DNA from: Isoetes taiwanensis
Taxonomy: Eukaryota; Streptophyta; Lycopodiopsida; Isoetales; Isoetaceae
Assembly (NCBI GenBank): GCA_021234155.1
Contig: JAJEKV010000021.1
Location: forward strand, 11,277,523-11,341,522
Direction: 5' to 3'
DNA: 64,000 nt
Shown: one piece after another, positions 11,104-23,667 of the stretch
Position numbering within the stretch: the stretch's first letter is position 1
Layout: every line of letters starts with the position of its first letter
Notes under the pieces: generated by a model
Told to the model about the DNA's origin: nothing
Databases searched by the model: none
The model's input: the letters and a program-made list of their open reading frames with translations, nothing else
Made by a program: the position numbers and the translations under genes

Positions 11104-14100
11104 CTATAAAGTGGCTGAAATCCATCTGATGTCGTATTGAACTTGTTTGATGATTGCCTCCGGGTGAGTTATCTCGCAGTTAAAGATAAAATTGTTCCTC
11201 CCCTTCCAGATACGCCAGAGAAGGATATAGATCCTCCAATCGATAGGATTATTCGGTAAAAGGAACTCCACCGGGTCAGCCATGATAAGGTTATATCCAA
11301 AGATATTAGAAGCAAGCTCAAGGACCCATTCCGACCAGAGACAATCTTTAAAGAGGTGCTCTTCATCTTCCCTGTGACTGATACATCTGGGGCAGACATC
11401 CGAATCTGTCATATGAATCCTAAATCTTTTATGATTGGTGGCCAGAGCTCTATGCCAAAGCTGCCACATAAAAGACTTCACTTTTGGGGGGATAGGACTC
11501 GACCACATGAATTTTAAATTCTTAATGCATCTCACTTCATCTGTCTGCCACTTGCTATGAATGGAAAGCTTCTGGTCTCTCATCAGGTATCTGTAAGCAT
11601 TCTTAACCTTGAAACCCGTGATACCATTATAGTTCCAGTTATCCTCATCATTTGACCAGGTCCCCTGAGAGAGCGATGTGCAAATATTATTATACAAAAA
11701 TTCCGTTTCCTCCCCTTCCCCCTCCAGGGCCGAAAGATGAAAGGGGATGATCCCTTGGTCATCATACATATCTCTGATGACATGGATACCTTTGCTTTCC
11801 CAAATTCTGGCCTTTCCCGAAAAATGGCATGCTAAACATAATGAGGCATTATTAGTAAGGAGAGCCGGATTCCAAAAAATAGATTGATCCATGGATAACC
11901 CCTCTTTCCAGGAAAACATGCCTTTGACTAAATTCCATGCTCTGATCCATTTCTTGATTATGCCAGGGATAGAGTTTGGAACTTTGATTGGAAAAAATAT
12001 AGCATGAGGCAACACTAAATTTAGCTTCCTCCACCCATAAGAAAGACATCTGCTTAAGTAATGCCTTATGATAATAGAAACCGGGTGTTTGATCGGATCA
12101 TAGGCTGCCTTGTACGAGATACTTAGGCCGCAAGAGCAATCCCCGCTTTTCTATGTTTATGACTCCTAGACCCCCAGACTTCTCTGCCTTTACAACATTC
12201 CTCCATAGCCACAGGAGTCCGGCAGATCTTACGTTACGCCCGCGATATGAATCTCCCAATAATGCTCTGCAGTTTGGAGGTTACTTTCTTAGGAGCAAGA
12301 ATGACAGATGACTGGTACACATGAGAGGAAGAGATGACGAAATTTGCAATTATGGCCCTGCCCTGCTTAGAAATATATTTGGAGTTTAGGCTGTCCACTT
12401 TCCTTTGAAATTTCTCAATAATATCAGACCATATATCAGAAGGACTACCTTTAAGGACTAAGGGGATTCCTAAAATCTTGGAAGCATTAGTAGGAAGGAT
12501 ATACTTACACCCTAGGAGAGCAGCTGTTTGCTCTCCCTTTACCTAATCCCTGGCAACCACTTTAGATTTGAGAGGATTGATCTTGCACCCCGAGGCTACT
12601 CCAAATTCTTCCAAGATGCTTTGAGTATTGATAAGTGATCTATTGTCCATCGAAACTAGGAGGAAAGTATCATCTGCAAAATGTCCATTTAAAAGCTGAT
12701 CCATCTCCCCATTCTCAGGGAGGGTGAGGCCTTGAATCATATTAGATCTTTTTGCTTCTTCTAGCTTACCATGAAGAGCCTCCATAATAATAAGGAATAG
12801 GAATGGAGCTAGTGGGCATCCCTGTTTTACCCCTCTTTGCAGGGGGAAAAAGGGGCCACATTCTCCATTAATTAAAACAGAAGATCTGGAATTTGAAAGT
12901 ATAGCTTTGAAAAGGAGAATTACCTCGTCCGAGAAACCTAATGCCTTGCAACATTTAAATAAGAACCCCCAACTTACCGTGTCGAAGGCTTTGGTGATAT
13001 CCAGCTTGATAAGAGCAACATCTTGTTTGGTATCCTTGGCCAAATTCAGACCCAACATAGTCAGTGACAACATTGTCAAGGATGAATCTGTCCTTTAAGT
13101 AGGCAGCTTGGGAAGTACTTATGATTCTCTCCAGCACACCCTTAAGCCTTCTGGCAATTGTACCTGAAATAATCTTATAAATCACATTGGTTAGAGAAAT
13201 AGGCCTATAATCCGAGAAGGAGGTGGGCATATCAGTTTTAGGGATGAGCGTGATAAAGCTCGTGTTAATTCTTGCATCCAAGCATTTTACAATCCCGAAC
13301 TCATTAGCCAAATTAGTGAAGCAATCCCCTAAAAATAGGTCATGTTTTGATAAAAATTCCACTGGGAGCCCATCGGGGCCTGGACTTTTACCCTTTTTCC
13401 ATTTCTTTTGCAATATGAAATAACTCATCATTGGAGAAAGGCTTCTCAATGCTTTGGAATTCTCCTCCATATTAACCTTTGCTTGAGGTTAATGAATCTA
13501 TTCATATTCTCCTCGGTACTATCTTGATTGGTACCCATGATATTCTTGAAGTGGTTAGTCTGCGGCCAGTTTTTATCGATCCTCATTTGTGATGTCTTCA
13601 TCTCCCACCCTTATCTCAAAGATGTGGTTCTTTTAATTTTGCCCTTGGCTTTTACAAAGAAGTATTTAGAGCTGCATCTTTCATCATCCTTGATTTCTCT
13701 TATCTTTGCTTTGAGCCTCCACCCTTCAAAATCTTGATCTCTTCCTTCTCAATTTCCACTCGATGTTATTTTTTCCTCCTCGGGGCATTGGGCAGGCTAT
13801 CTCTTAATTTAAGCAAGGAGGAGAGTTTATCACGATGTACTGTTTCCCCATTCCTTGAGCCAGTTCTTGATTGCCTTGGCAACTTGAATCCACCAGAACA
13901 TCCATCCCGATTGGCCTGTGGGCTTGGGGAAACCTAACTAGGACCTCTTGTAATCTATCCATAAATTCATCATGATCCAGCTCAGACTAGTATTAAGCTT
14001 GAAATAAGTCTTCCTCTTTTTCTTATTCTTCTTGGTAGCCGTGATGCATAACTGCTGGGGATAGTGATCCGAGAGAGTGTAACCTTCCAAATTAATGACC

Positions 14101-14761
14101 CTGTTACTCACTGTGGTTCCATAAATTTTCAGATAGATAATATCTATCATGAAGGCATAAAGTGGGATCAATTCTCTTATCACCAACCGTAAGCTCGGAC
14201 TTGGTTACAAGCTAAATTTAAGTTGTGACAACTTGTAAGATCCAGCCAAGCTTCCTTTTCCTTCCTGCTTAGAGGTTTAAAATTCTTGTTCCTCATGAAA
14301 CTATTGGTAACCATGTTGAGATCTCCACCCAGAATACATTCATCATACTCAATATTATCCAGACTATTTTTTACTCCTGTCCAAACTTCCACTCTCTCAG
14401 TGGGATTGTTAAAAGCATAGATATTTATCAAAGCTAGTCTAATCCTATAAATGGTACACAAGAGAATCTGCCATCTTCCATTCCTGCTGTTGATCATATA
14501 AGTGTCAGAAATATTTAAATAGTTCTTCCAAGCAATAGCAATACCTGCAGAGGTATCATTAGCAGGAATAGACCAAATACTATAATTGGGAGGAAGAGTT
14601 TTACTAATGGTTTTTTCATGATCAGAGTTATGTAATTTATGTTCCTGAATAAACAAAAAGTCAGGGTTGAGAGATGATAGACAAACCTTCAATCTTTCCC
14701 TTTTAATGTTATTGTTAATGCCCTGGAGATTCCAGGTAATACACTTAATGTCTCTATCCAT
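11104..14761 (-). pseudogene. LINE-1 ORF2: endonuclease, reverse transcriptase, zf-RVT
   Basis: The N-terminal AP-type endonuclease begins CITWNLQGIN with FIQEHKL (the catalytic Glu), LGGDLNM and, after a frame change, LSDHYPQ. The RT follows with KSPGPDGLP, DYRPISL, LIKLDITKAFD, GVKQGCPLAP and the catalytic FADD (about 12680). A C-terminal Cys-rich domain (CPRC...H...LFKDC, about 11350-11400) and the WRIWKGRN tail are of the zf-RVT kind seen in plant L1 ORF2. The protein nicks target DNA and reverse-transcribes the LINE RNA. Frame breaks occur at about 13460-13940, 13080, and 12015-12543. Confidence 0.9.
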
Positions 14762-16181
14762 TAAACCCTATACTTCCCTGAACCAACCCTGCTTGGATGG
14801 TCAATTTTCTTGGACTAGATCTGCTAGGGCTAAAACTTAACTTCTTCTTACCTCTGCCTTTTTTTCTGTTCACTATTGTCCATACCTTGTCTTCTGAGTC
14901 GGGGGTGTTCCCAATATCCTGATTTTCCGTCCGTGAAGCCTTATCAACTTCTTTCTGAGCGGGGTTAGAAAAATCAGGGAAAGAGAATATAAACTTGCCT
15001 GAGTCAACTCTGACAGCCAGGTTGACATTCTTGATGAGGACCACCATATCTTCGTGAATTTCCACCTTGGGCAGAATTTCATCAATGTTACCCTGATTAG
15101 TGGTAATCTGGGTCTCCAAGCTCTTGACAGATTCCGCCTTGCTCACTTCCCCCCCTGAGTTATCTTTATCATTGACCTTGGGGACCCATACCTGTTTAAG
15201 CTTCGGGGCAGTCACTGGGTCACAGGCAGGTTCATGAATTGGCCATTTGGAGTAATTAATGGTAAGGTCCATGAACTCATCAGCCTTGACTCTGATCTTT
15301 ATCTTTTTCCAATCGAAGTTATTTTCTTGGCGATATACAAACCGTAGGGAAGTTAGTTTGGGGAATATTAATTTCGAGGACCTCCCCTAAAGGTTCACAG
15401 AGAGAGTATCTGATGGGACCGAGTCCAAAAGGCGGCGGGAGATTCGGAAGGATAGCCAAGTAGACGTTTGAATTTCCTTCTCGAGCGGGGATGAAGAAAG
15501 GGGACCAATTCATAATATAAAAGGAGCATTGTTAATGAAGTCCAAATTTCTTCTTAAAATTTGTTTAACACAGACCTCATCTCTGCAAACAATTTGATAG
15601 GTCTTTTTATCCAGCTTGAGAATAGACAGAATAGGAATGTGCTGGGATTTGGTTATCCAGTTCTTGACCTCCCCTTGATTTGGGCATACCCGCGGGAAAT
15701 GCACTAAAATAGCATTCTTGGTAAACATGTCAGAAGCAGAGGAGTCAGGAATGCCATATAAATCTATAAAATCGCTACTAACTGCATTCTGATTCTCCAA
15801 GTTAGTCGGTTTAGGAGTAAAAAAGCCCTCTTTCATAAGAATATTTTTATATGAAGGGGAAAGAGATGGACCTTTTATTTTATCATTTTTGCCGACCACC
15901 GGAATCGAGTTGCTGATTTTGTTAACTCCAATCTTTGTTTTTGGCACATTCAGCGTCGAGAGCTTGACTTCCATACAATCCCCACAGTCGCAATCGTTTA
16001 ATTCTTCTGGGTTAAAGAAACCGTTTGAGTCTTTGATATTGCATTTTGCCGATTTCTTCCCCTTTATCTGATATACTTCCAGGGATGTAGAAACCCCTTC
16101 CGATTGGTTCGCTTCGGGACCAATCCTTGCCTGAAGATTTTTCGATGCCTCTCGATCACATGGTCTTACGCTTCTTCCCAC
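14754..16181 (-). pseudogene. LINE-1 ORF1, nucleic-acid-binding protein
   Basis: Two overlapping minus-strand frames (15510-16181 and 15319-15513) followed by 14754-15272 make up the ORF directly upstream of the endonuclease. The block WITKSQHIPILSILKLD...NNAPFIL...NWSPFF is the pattern of the RRM-like domain (DUF4283 type) of plant L1 ORF1. The tail is charged and ends in KKGRGKKKLSFSPSRSSPRK. Upstream minus-strand ORFs at 16242-16664, with a GHTKEDCC knuckle-like scrap, and at 16932-17375 may be older pieces of the same ORF1. I cannot assign them with confidence. Confidence 0.6.
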
Positions 16182-17434
16182 CTTCTAATGAGCCTCGATG
16201 CTTGCATTAGAGCTTTTCCTTATCCCGTCCCCACTGAATAATTAGGTTCTTAACCTTTGCCATTTTAGTCCATGTAGGCCACGAAGATCTTTGTTCTTGA
16301 GGCTGCAGCAATCTTCTTTAGTGTGACCCTGTTTTACTGTGATAAGCTTGTAAAGGGTGTTGTCTAATTCTTGCAGGTAGCCAAAAGTGTTCCAAACCCA
16401 GTCCCTATCGTTGGCCCTCCCGTTCGAATAGTCTCTGTTAATAACCTCCATTTTTTCCTTGCAAGCCAGAATACCAACATCCTCATGCACTCCCATACAA
16501 AAGGTTGCTGCCTTCTGCTGATCCTTTATAATTTCCATTCCCATAAACAGTTCTTTCCCCCCAAGCCTTATCGTTCTTCTTTGTCTAACGAGAAGATGTT
16601 GTTCCACTTTCGTCATCTTCCTTGCTAAATTGTGGCCCTGGGAGGTGCTCGCCTTGGTCCTCATAACGAAATCTTTGCTGAGGTCTTGCCGGATCTGAGT
16701 ATTCTCCCAAGAGCTGGCGGCATAGCAGCCCTACTCAGGAAGAAAGATCGGATTGTTACCTTTCCCTCGAAAGGAAAGTAACCGCCAATGATAACTCCCC
16801 TTCCCCGAGGAGAATTTTGCCCAAGATTTGACCATTACTCAGGAAGCCCAGAAAAAAACTGATCCTATACTTGCCTATCTGACCCTACCCTAACTGGACC
16901 CCAAGATCTGGCTCGGGGCCCACGAAACCTGTTAATTTGCAACTAGATACCTCCAAACCACTGTATCAAGATCCCTGATGTGTTGGGACGGTTGGAGGTC
17001 GAAGAATGTCGCCCAGTGAAAGATTGGTTCGATGCCAAACTCGAGTGGCGCACTCATAGTGAAGAGATTACGTTCAAATCTATTTCCCAGTGCTACGTAC
17101 GGTTGAGAATTATGGGCTGTGACTCTCAGAGAGCCGGATTTATCAAAGCAAATGATGCACAGAAAGAAAGAATTAAGCCCGAACCTACAGAATCCTATTC
17201 TAGACTGAGATTCCACTGCAGTGGTTAACAGATCCTCTAAAACAACTAAAGAATCCTGCAATTCCAAGGGGGGAAAGGTAATTCCCAATCCCTGGAGAAC
17301 AGCTTCGAACAAAGCCTCATCCATCGGGATTGGGGTACCCTCCTTGGGGGCAGGCGCTGAGTTTTGGGCGCTCAACGTTCATCTCGCTCTTCCTAAACTC
17401 GTCAAAATTCATATAAAATCAATAGCTTAAAATT

Positions 17435-17470
17435 CAATGACGCCATAGCTTGATTCAGCTCATCTGCAAA
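17435..17470 (+). repeat. 5' LTR of Gypsy-1, piece between LINE-1 and the inversion
   Basis: Starts with the second copy of the 18-bp duplication and continues attcagctcatctgcaaa as in the 3' LTR (36397-36432). At 17470/17471 the LTR match stops abruptly. The next LTR bases (tgcgcaggaggggcgg) are found in reverse at 24112, which defines the left inversion breakpoint. Confidence 0.9.
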
Positions 17471-18648
17471 TATATATCCTTGGGCATGATGGTGACTCTT
17501 TTAGCATGAACAGCGCACAAATTCGCGTCGCTCAAAATCTCAATAAGGTAGGCTTCAGCAGCTTCTTGAAGTGCAAGTAAAGCAAAAGCCTGAAATCTCA
17601 GGTCGGTCTTGAAATCTTGGGCAATTTCGCGGACAAGACGCTGGAAGGATAGCCGGCGTATCAGGGGCTCAGTAGTCTTCTGATACTTACGTATCTCGCG
17701 CAGGGCTACTGTGCCTGGTCGGAACCTGTGGGGCTTCCTCGGCTTAGCACCTGGCCTGGGCAAGGGTAAGGTCTTCCCACCGGTTGAGGGGTGTTTCGCC
17801 CTTTGCACCATCTGTTCTCGACGCTGTGCCGACGTTTTCTTGCCGATCTCAGCATCCTTCTGCAGTCGGGTCTTGTAATGGACGCCTCCCCTTCTTGGTT
17901 TCGTAAACTTCCTCTTCCTGTTACCCACCCTGTCCGCTCTCTCTTGAACAACGTGTTGATCTCCCTCCTGAGCAACATTTTGATCTGCACCCTGCTGTGT
18001 ATGGGCAACTTCCTCTGCTCTACGGATACGCTCTCTCTCAATATCCCGGGCCTCTTTGTCCTGGCGCAGTTGAATTTGTCGTGCAACCTCTGCATGATAC
18101 CGGTTCGGGTGAGCTTGCATATCGGCTTCTATGAGGTTCATGCGGTCCTGTGTGATTTCAGATGGAAGATCATCGAAGATGAAGCTATGTAATTCCTCAT
18201 TCCAGTAGAAAGGGGGAAGATTATAATGATCCAAGTACATAAGGACATGGCCCTTTCCTAGGTAATAGAAACAGGTAGCTCTCTCTTCCGGGAGGCCACT
18301 AGCTATCTGCTGGAGGTCCTCTATCCTAGCAAGATGCATAATCCTTTGGGCTTCATTCCGGATAAGCTCAACAGGATCCTCCTCGGGGCTCGGCAAAGGG
18401 TAAAACTTGGTTATCGCATAAGCTTGGTCTGGCTGCTCCATAAGAGTATAGGGATGATTTGCAGCGTTGAGTTTCATGAGGAACCGCTCATTAAAATGAA
18501 AAATAGGGTATGGAATTCTACGGTTCTCTGCAAAATGGGTAGCAAGCAGGTCTAACATAGTGTCGATCATGTCGCTATCATCTGAGAGATGGTCTACCAA
18601 AACACTGTAAAGCTGATATAGGTTCATCTTCTTCAGGTCAATAGTCAT
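17455..18648 (-). CDS. Retrotransposon-borne histone H3 fusion protein (397 aa)
   Basis: One uninterrupted ORF. Residues 1-200 are an unrecognised, mostly helical domain. Residues 200-245 are a charged coiled-coil-like stretch ([19 protein letters not shown]) and residues 244-253 are a nuclear-signal-like [10 protein letters not shown]. Residues 288-391 are histone H3: STGGK (the S10-K14 region), a tail about 10 residues shorter than normal, [66 protein letters not shown] count about 15 differences from plant H3 in some 86 core residues. The K9 position is Pro, the K36 position is Arg, and no K27 equivalent is visible; K14, K56 and K79 remain. Helix alpha-3 stops at DI, and the last five residues (YLQMS) plus the stop are read from inverted LTR sequence, so the true C-terminus was cut by the inversion. 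On the restored map the gene is in sense orientation between PBS and gag. Its role could be chromatin packaging or targeting of the element. Confidence 0.9.
   Translation of the reverse strand: MTIDLKKMNLYQLYSVLVDHLSDDSDMIDTMLDLLATHFAENRRIPYPIFHFNERFLMKLNAANHPYTLMEQPDQAYAITKFYPLPSPEEDPVELIRNEAQRIMHLARIEDLQQIASGLPEERATCFYYLGKGHVLMYLDHYNLPPFYWNEELHSFIFDDLPSEITQDRMNLIEADMQAHPNRYHAEVARQIQLRQDKEARDIERERIRRAEEVAHTQQGADQNVAQEGDQHVVQERADRVGNRKRKFTKPRRGGVHYKTRLQKDAEIGKKTSAQRREQMVQRAKHPSTGGKTLPLPRPGAKPRKPHRFRPGTVALREIRKYQKTTEPLIRRLSFQRLVREIAQDFKTDLRFQAFALLALQEAAEAYLIEILSDANLCAVHAKRVTIMPKDIYLQMS
17471..17787 (-). other. Histone H3 domain within the fusion ORF
   Basis: Codes for the H3-like tail remnant, alpha-N, alpha-1, L1, alpha-2, L2 and the start of alpha-3. 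Changes lie mainly at L60P, K64R, P66S, SS86-87 to AF, and in VGLFEDT, which reads IEILSDA. The residues that bind DNA at the nucleosome entry ([14 protein letters not shown]) and Cys110/His113 are unchanged. The coding frame has no stop or frameshift although the surrounding genes have several, which suggests retention under selection until recently. Confidence 0.92.
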
Positions 18649-19454
18649 TAGAGGAAATTTGAGATCTCATTTTATCCCCATAAGAATCCTCCAATGGAAT
18701 GGCTACCCTCTATTAACTGCAATTAATGCAGCACCAACAACTTCAGTGCCGTTGTTTTTCCCCCATAACTTTTGATCCACTTGTCAAAATGTTGCGGCGT
18801 TTGTTGCATTAGATGCGGAATGAAAAGATCTTTCCAATGATATATGGTTATGATGTATTTCAATATGGTCATATGCGTTAACCTTAAAAAAATATGATTT
18901 TTTGCTTATTTCTTATATATTTATATCGTAAAAGATGTATAAATGGGTTATCACTAGATAGATCTTGTGAAGACGAATCCATTGCTACAAATAGTTTTTG
19001 AATCGGAGTTCTGGATCAAAAGTTATAATGAAAAAATGATACTACAAGTTAGTTCAAATTTGCATTAATTCTGAGTCAGCCACATAATCTTGGAATGAGA
19101 TATCTTTGGAGCTCTTCTCTTATTGGACAGTTTAAAAAGCTGACATGGCATTTTAAGCATCCCTTAATGGGACAAAATGTGATCTCATTTTTCCTCTAAT
19201 GAAGCTTGAAACATGGCATGGTGGCGACTAGCGGCTACTAGCAGCAAGGAAGTGAGGCGCTTGAGGTAGAGCAGGTGGCGCTAGACACTAGGCGAAGGCG
19301 CTAGGCTGTTAGGGTAGTGGCAGGGTGACAGTCAAGGTCGGCTATGGCAGGAAGAGAACTCAACTTCGGCGGCTATGGCGGCAGGAAGGCGTCTCAAGAA
19401 ACACACTTTCTAAAAAGAAACACAAATTTGAAACTAACATTTTTTTTTCCAAAA

Positions 19455-19493
<39 letters not shown>

Positions 19494-22400
19494 CTTTGAA
19501 ATCAATCAGATCCTAAGACCTTCAAGACTTTTAATCATGAAATGATCTTTGCAAGAACAAAACATGATTCAATAAGCAGCCCCAAGTACAATCAGGTGCA
19601 ACTGCACTTAGGCCAAAGACATGGTTACGAAAAATACTTCCAATTTTTCAATTTTTATATTAAGACATTGAATACATAATTTTCCAGCTTAGAAAGCAGT
19701 AATTCCTTCAAATTAAAGAGTACCTTGTATAGTAGAAAATAGACCATCATTATGTGAATTTGTGGCAGAAATATTACAAAATACCACAAGGAACTTCCAC
19801 TGTCATTTACAATGTATTTGAACATTCTTGAGCATCTGCTGCTACTGCCTTAGTAATCAATAATTAATAATTCTGTTAATCATTCTTGATCATCTCCGAC
19901 TCGCCATTTCGAGTCCATGCTCCTTATTGAGTCTCTATTTCTTAAAGAAAACAACACAGGGAGTAAAAGATCCTGTTACCTGCACAAGTACAAAAACAAG
20001 CATTAGTCACGGTTGTCATGCACTGGGTAGCAGGTGTCATAAGATCTTTTAAGCTTATCACCCTTCACCCTGCTTGTAATCCTAACAACAAGCATACAAT
20101 TTATATAAGAGCTCAAATCCATCTCCTTACCACAGTGACCTACAAATGCATATTAGTCACAAACAATTCAGTGCAAGGAAACCATGGATTTAAGCAACCA
20201 TATGTGGTAGACTACTCCTGGTCTTACTGGTTATTCAGATCTGAACCAACCTCCTGTCAATCAGTCCCATGTTTATTTTACATTAGCTGAAATTTATCAA
20301 CTTGTGCAAACAACTCATGTCTATTGCTAAGCTTACCTTTACTAGACAAGTTAGATGTGCCTGAATATTCACATTCACGGTGTCTATTGCATACACTTAA
20401 CATAAGCCAGGCATGAGACACATCTACATTTGCAGCTATTCCCTGTTAAGATGTAACTAGAATAGAGAGTAGAAGGTTTTTATGTATTAACATGCAAACA
20501 CTTCCAACATATAATGTTGGTTTTCATATCCTGATAAACATCATAGAAAAGAGGTACTAAAATGGATATGAAAAAGATAACAACTATTTAACACTGAAAT
20601 TCTTTATCCATACAACTCTAGTTCTTTTAGCACTAGAATTTGCTATTTATAAGCCACAACAATCCACTAACCCATCAACATAGGTAGCTGCTCTAATTCT
20701 GAGAGACATTTGTATAGCTTTCATTATGATCCACCCAGTAATTATATCTATAAAAGCTTATTTACAATTCCTATTCTTCCCTTTTCTCTATTTGTGGTAA
20801 ATACCACATACTTCTTATAAGCTTACACCAAATACCAGCAGCATATGATATGGAAAGCTTAGATCTACTTTTTTAAGGTCATTCCCTTAAGCCTAAATTA
20901 TTAACATGTTTCCTCAACAGTGCATAGATCTGGTCCTAACTGCAGTTGGGCTGGACTGCTACCATGTTTTCCAGTAAGCAATAGTTTGCCACCTTTATAA
21001 AGCACTAGCTAGATCTAGTATTTACTAAGAATCCAAATTATCCAGTAATAAACAAGATTCCTAGGTTGTCTCCTGTTATTTAAGCACAATTGCCATTCTA
21101 TATTCAGAAACATGAAATGAATTCAAAAAGAACAAACTGTATCTACATTATTTCCTGTAAGAGGCTTGAAAAAATAAATTATGCTCAACAGATTCTGAGA
21201 ATTCGATTTGGAATCACAATCCTTGTGGTCAGCTTCTGGATCTGGTTGACCCTTGTGCAATGCATCATTTCTGCTTGGAGTTTGCATAGATCCAACTAGC
21301 CTTGTTGGAATCTTCTTGGCTTTCATTTTCTGCATTGATTTCTCTGTTGCATGTGGAAATATTACTTGGATTCACCTCCTTGCTTCCACTTCCCTTACCT
21401 GCTTCTACATTTCCTTTGTCTGCTTCAAGACAAGCTTTCATTGCTTTCTTCACAACCGTTTCGTGAAATTGGAACAAATTCTTAGTGCCAGAACTCTTGG
21501 CTAATTCTTCAGCCATCCTCTTCCTTGTGGCCATATTTAAATCCCCTTTCTTCCTTGCCATCTACCATTCAGGGATCATGTGCCAGCTATCCACCCTAAG
21601 GCTTACACAGAGTAGCGGTTCTGTTGGAAGCCATTTCTTACATATAGAATCACAACACTTGTTACCGACAGTTCTAAACATCATAGCATGCCCTTACAGT
21701 TGGTTGCACACTCCTCCCAGTAGTCCATATGGATGGGCCTCCATCTACGAAGTGCCGGTTACGCTCTCAGCTTTGCTCTACGCTCAGCTTTTGTCGTATT
21801 TTTTTCCTGTTTGTGTTAGTATTTTGAAGTCCTTTTCCTCAGAGAAACCAATGGTCCAACATAAAACCTACATATTGCAATTTAGCAATCTGACCCCGTC
21901 CAAAGAGGTGGATACTCAAAATTAATCTTGCTCACATTCAATGGTGTATAACCCCAACGTGCACAGTTTATTCTCTTGCCTTACTTTTGGATAGGCAAAG
22001 GGCAAACTAGTTCTAAATATGCGAAAGTTCAACCACCTTGAAATTTCGGCCCTTTTCAACTAGTTTTTTCACGGCGAAATTCTTTGCTGACATCCTGTTG
22101 GCGTTTTGGGCGGCGCCGCCTCCTAAGCCTGTTTCTACACAACGCCTGTTACTCTCAAGCCATAGACAGAGCCATTTTTTGTGCTCGCAGACATAGACAG
22201 AGCCATAGACGGAGCCGCTTGCAGACATAGACAGAGCCATAGACAGAGCCGTTTTTGTTTTGGGCGGCCATAGACAGAGCCGTTTTTGTGCTCGCAGTTA
22301 TCCATGACCTAAAAGGCAAGAAACTGCTGCGGATCTTTATTTCTATTTGGTATTTTAGCCGATTTATTGATCTTCGGCCTGCTCCAGCCTCTAATCTGCA

Positions 22401-23247
22401 CCCAAACTCGGGTTTGCTCTGCACCCATCAAAATCCGGCACCAAATTACGAATTTCTAAAGCAAAAATACGAAAAAACAGATTTGCTCCAGTCTTGCTAT
22501 CTAAATCATCAAGAACGAGCATTCCAGCGTCAAGAACGGGCAGAAATTTCAAGCTGATTGAAATTTAGGTCGGTTTCAGCATGAGAAAAAATTTACGCTT
22601 TGAACTTTTAAGGGTGCCGCCCGACACTGGCGGCGCCGCTCCGTAGCTCCGCCACTTTCGCTGACCCGCCAGTCAGTTGGCGACCGCCGTAAAATTTCAT
22701 CGCGAAATTTTCTCCTCATGCAAATTACTCCTTCCAAAAAGCATTAGTCACTTTAATTGCAAGCCACCCAAAGATACCGCATGTACATGCAAGTCAAAAG
22801 TGGCACACATGCAATGCATGAGAGAATTGCATGCATGTGGTAGAGGAAAACCCTTTCCTCCCCTAACCACACAACATAAATTTAATGGTTAAGTGGTCGC
22901 TTACATGTAAGGCATCCCAAAATTGATGAATACCAATCACATTTCTTAGCTAGCAAAAGTATATCCATTTCAAGTGTGACATTGATATGCATAAATACCA
23001 ATTTTCTATTGAGACATACCTTAAGGTGTAGACTTCTTTTTTGGAATGTTTGCTCCATGAAATAGACGCCCATTAGCAATTAAAAATTGTTATCCAAGAG
23101 CTGGGCATTTCAACATGTTTGAGTATCATAGTGGAAAGCCGCAATATCTTGAGCTCACTACAACTGTGTCAATGGAAATCCCCTTTGAGCCATCATTTAG
23201 CAAGTGGACACAAGTCACCATAACCTCCAACTTTCATAATACTGTAT

Positions 23248-23278
<31 letters not shown>

Positions 23279-23654
23279 CACGGCTTTTTTATGCGCGCGT
23301 GATCGATAATTAATAAGCGCTTATTATCGCTAATAACTTTCGAAAAGAAACACCTCATCTGCTAGGAGCGCCCCTTTTGACTTTTCGCCTTGGTGTTGCC
23401 ATTTCGACCTCGGGAAACGTGGCCCCTAGGATATTTGGGAGGTGCCCGATCCATTGGAACCATTTTTGTCTTCATCTGAGCTACCTACAAAAAGTTATGG
23501 CCCATCTAAACTTGGGTCCTCCAGTCACAACCTAGCACAAAACCAAATCACTAAGAAGTTAGGCAGTCCAACTAGCTTAAATTTCCCCTCAATTACCGAT
23601 CTAGCGGGTTAGAGATTTTGGTCAGTGCTATGATTTCGGACAGCCAAAATCACA
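18649..23654. other. Leader region of Gypsy-1 (inverted), no convincing gene
   Basis: Five kilobases between the H3-fusion ORF and the primer-binding site. It contains an A run at 19449-19490, another at 23251-23278 (both could be tails of plus-strand retroposons), short tandem copies of catagacagagcc at 22150-22285, and a low-complexity AT-rich stretch at 19500-21100. A minus-strand ORF at 21265-21561 (starting MARKKGDLNMATRKR) is lysine-rich and unrecognised; I do not call it a gene. The region is much longer than a normal gypsy leader and probably holds further insertions. Confidence 0.5.
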
Positions 23655-23666
23655 GCTCTGATACCA
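23655..23666 (-). other. Primer-binding site of Gypsy-1
   Basis: On the minus strand TGGTATCAGAGC, complementary to the 3' end of plant initiator methionine tRNA, follows the LTR end CGTCACA after one base. It primes first-strand cDNA synthesis. Its minus orientation, opposite to gag-pol, is direct evidence for the inversion. Confidence 0.9.
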
Positions 23667-23667
23667 C

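Larger units (their letters stand above)
10549..17434 (-). mobile_element. LINE-1: full-length plant L1-type retrotransposon
   Basis: A 6886-bp element on the minus strand. The poly(A) end is the T run at 10549-10557, followed by 3' UTR to about 11100. In order on the minus strand it has a 5' region (16200-17434), an RNA-binding ORF1 (about 14754-16181) and ORF2 with endonuclease (13938-14761), reverse transcriptase (12543-13470) and a Cys/His domain (11104-12015). Frames change several times, so the copy is inactive. The 18-bp target duplication shows insertion into the 5' LTR of Gypsy-1. Confidence 0.92.

Noticed and set aside
21265-21561. Minus-strand ORF starting MARKKGDLNMATRKR as another captured chromatin protein
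   Set aside because: No histone or other motif follows; it is a short lysine-rich frame in a region without other coding signs.
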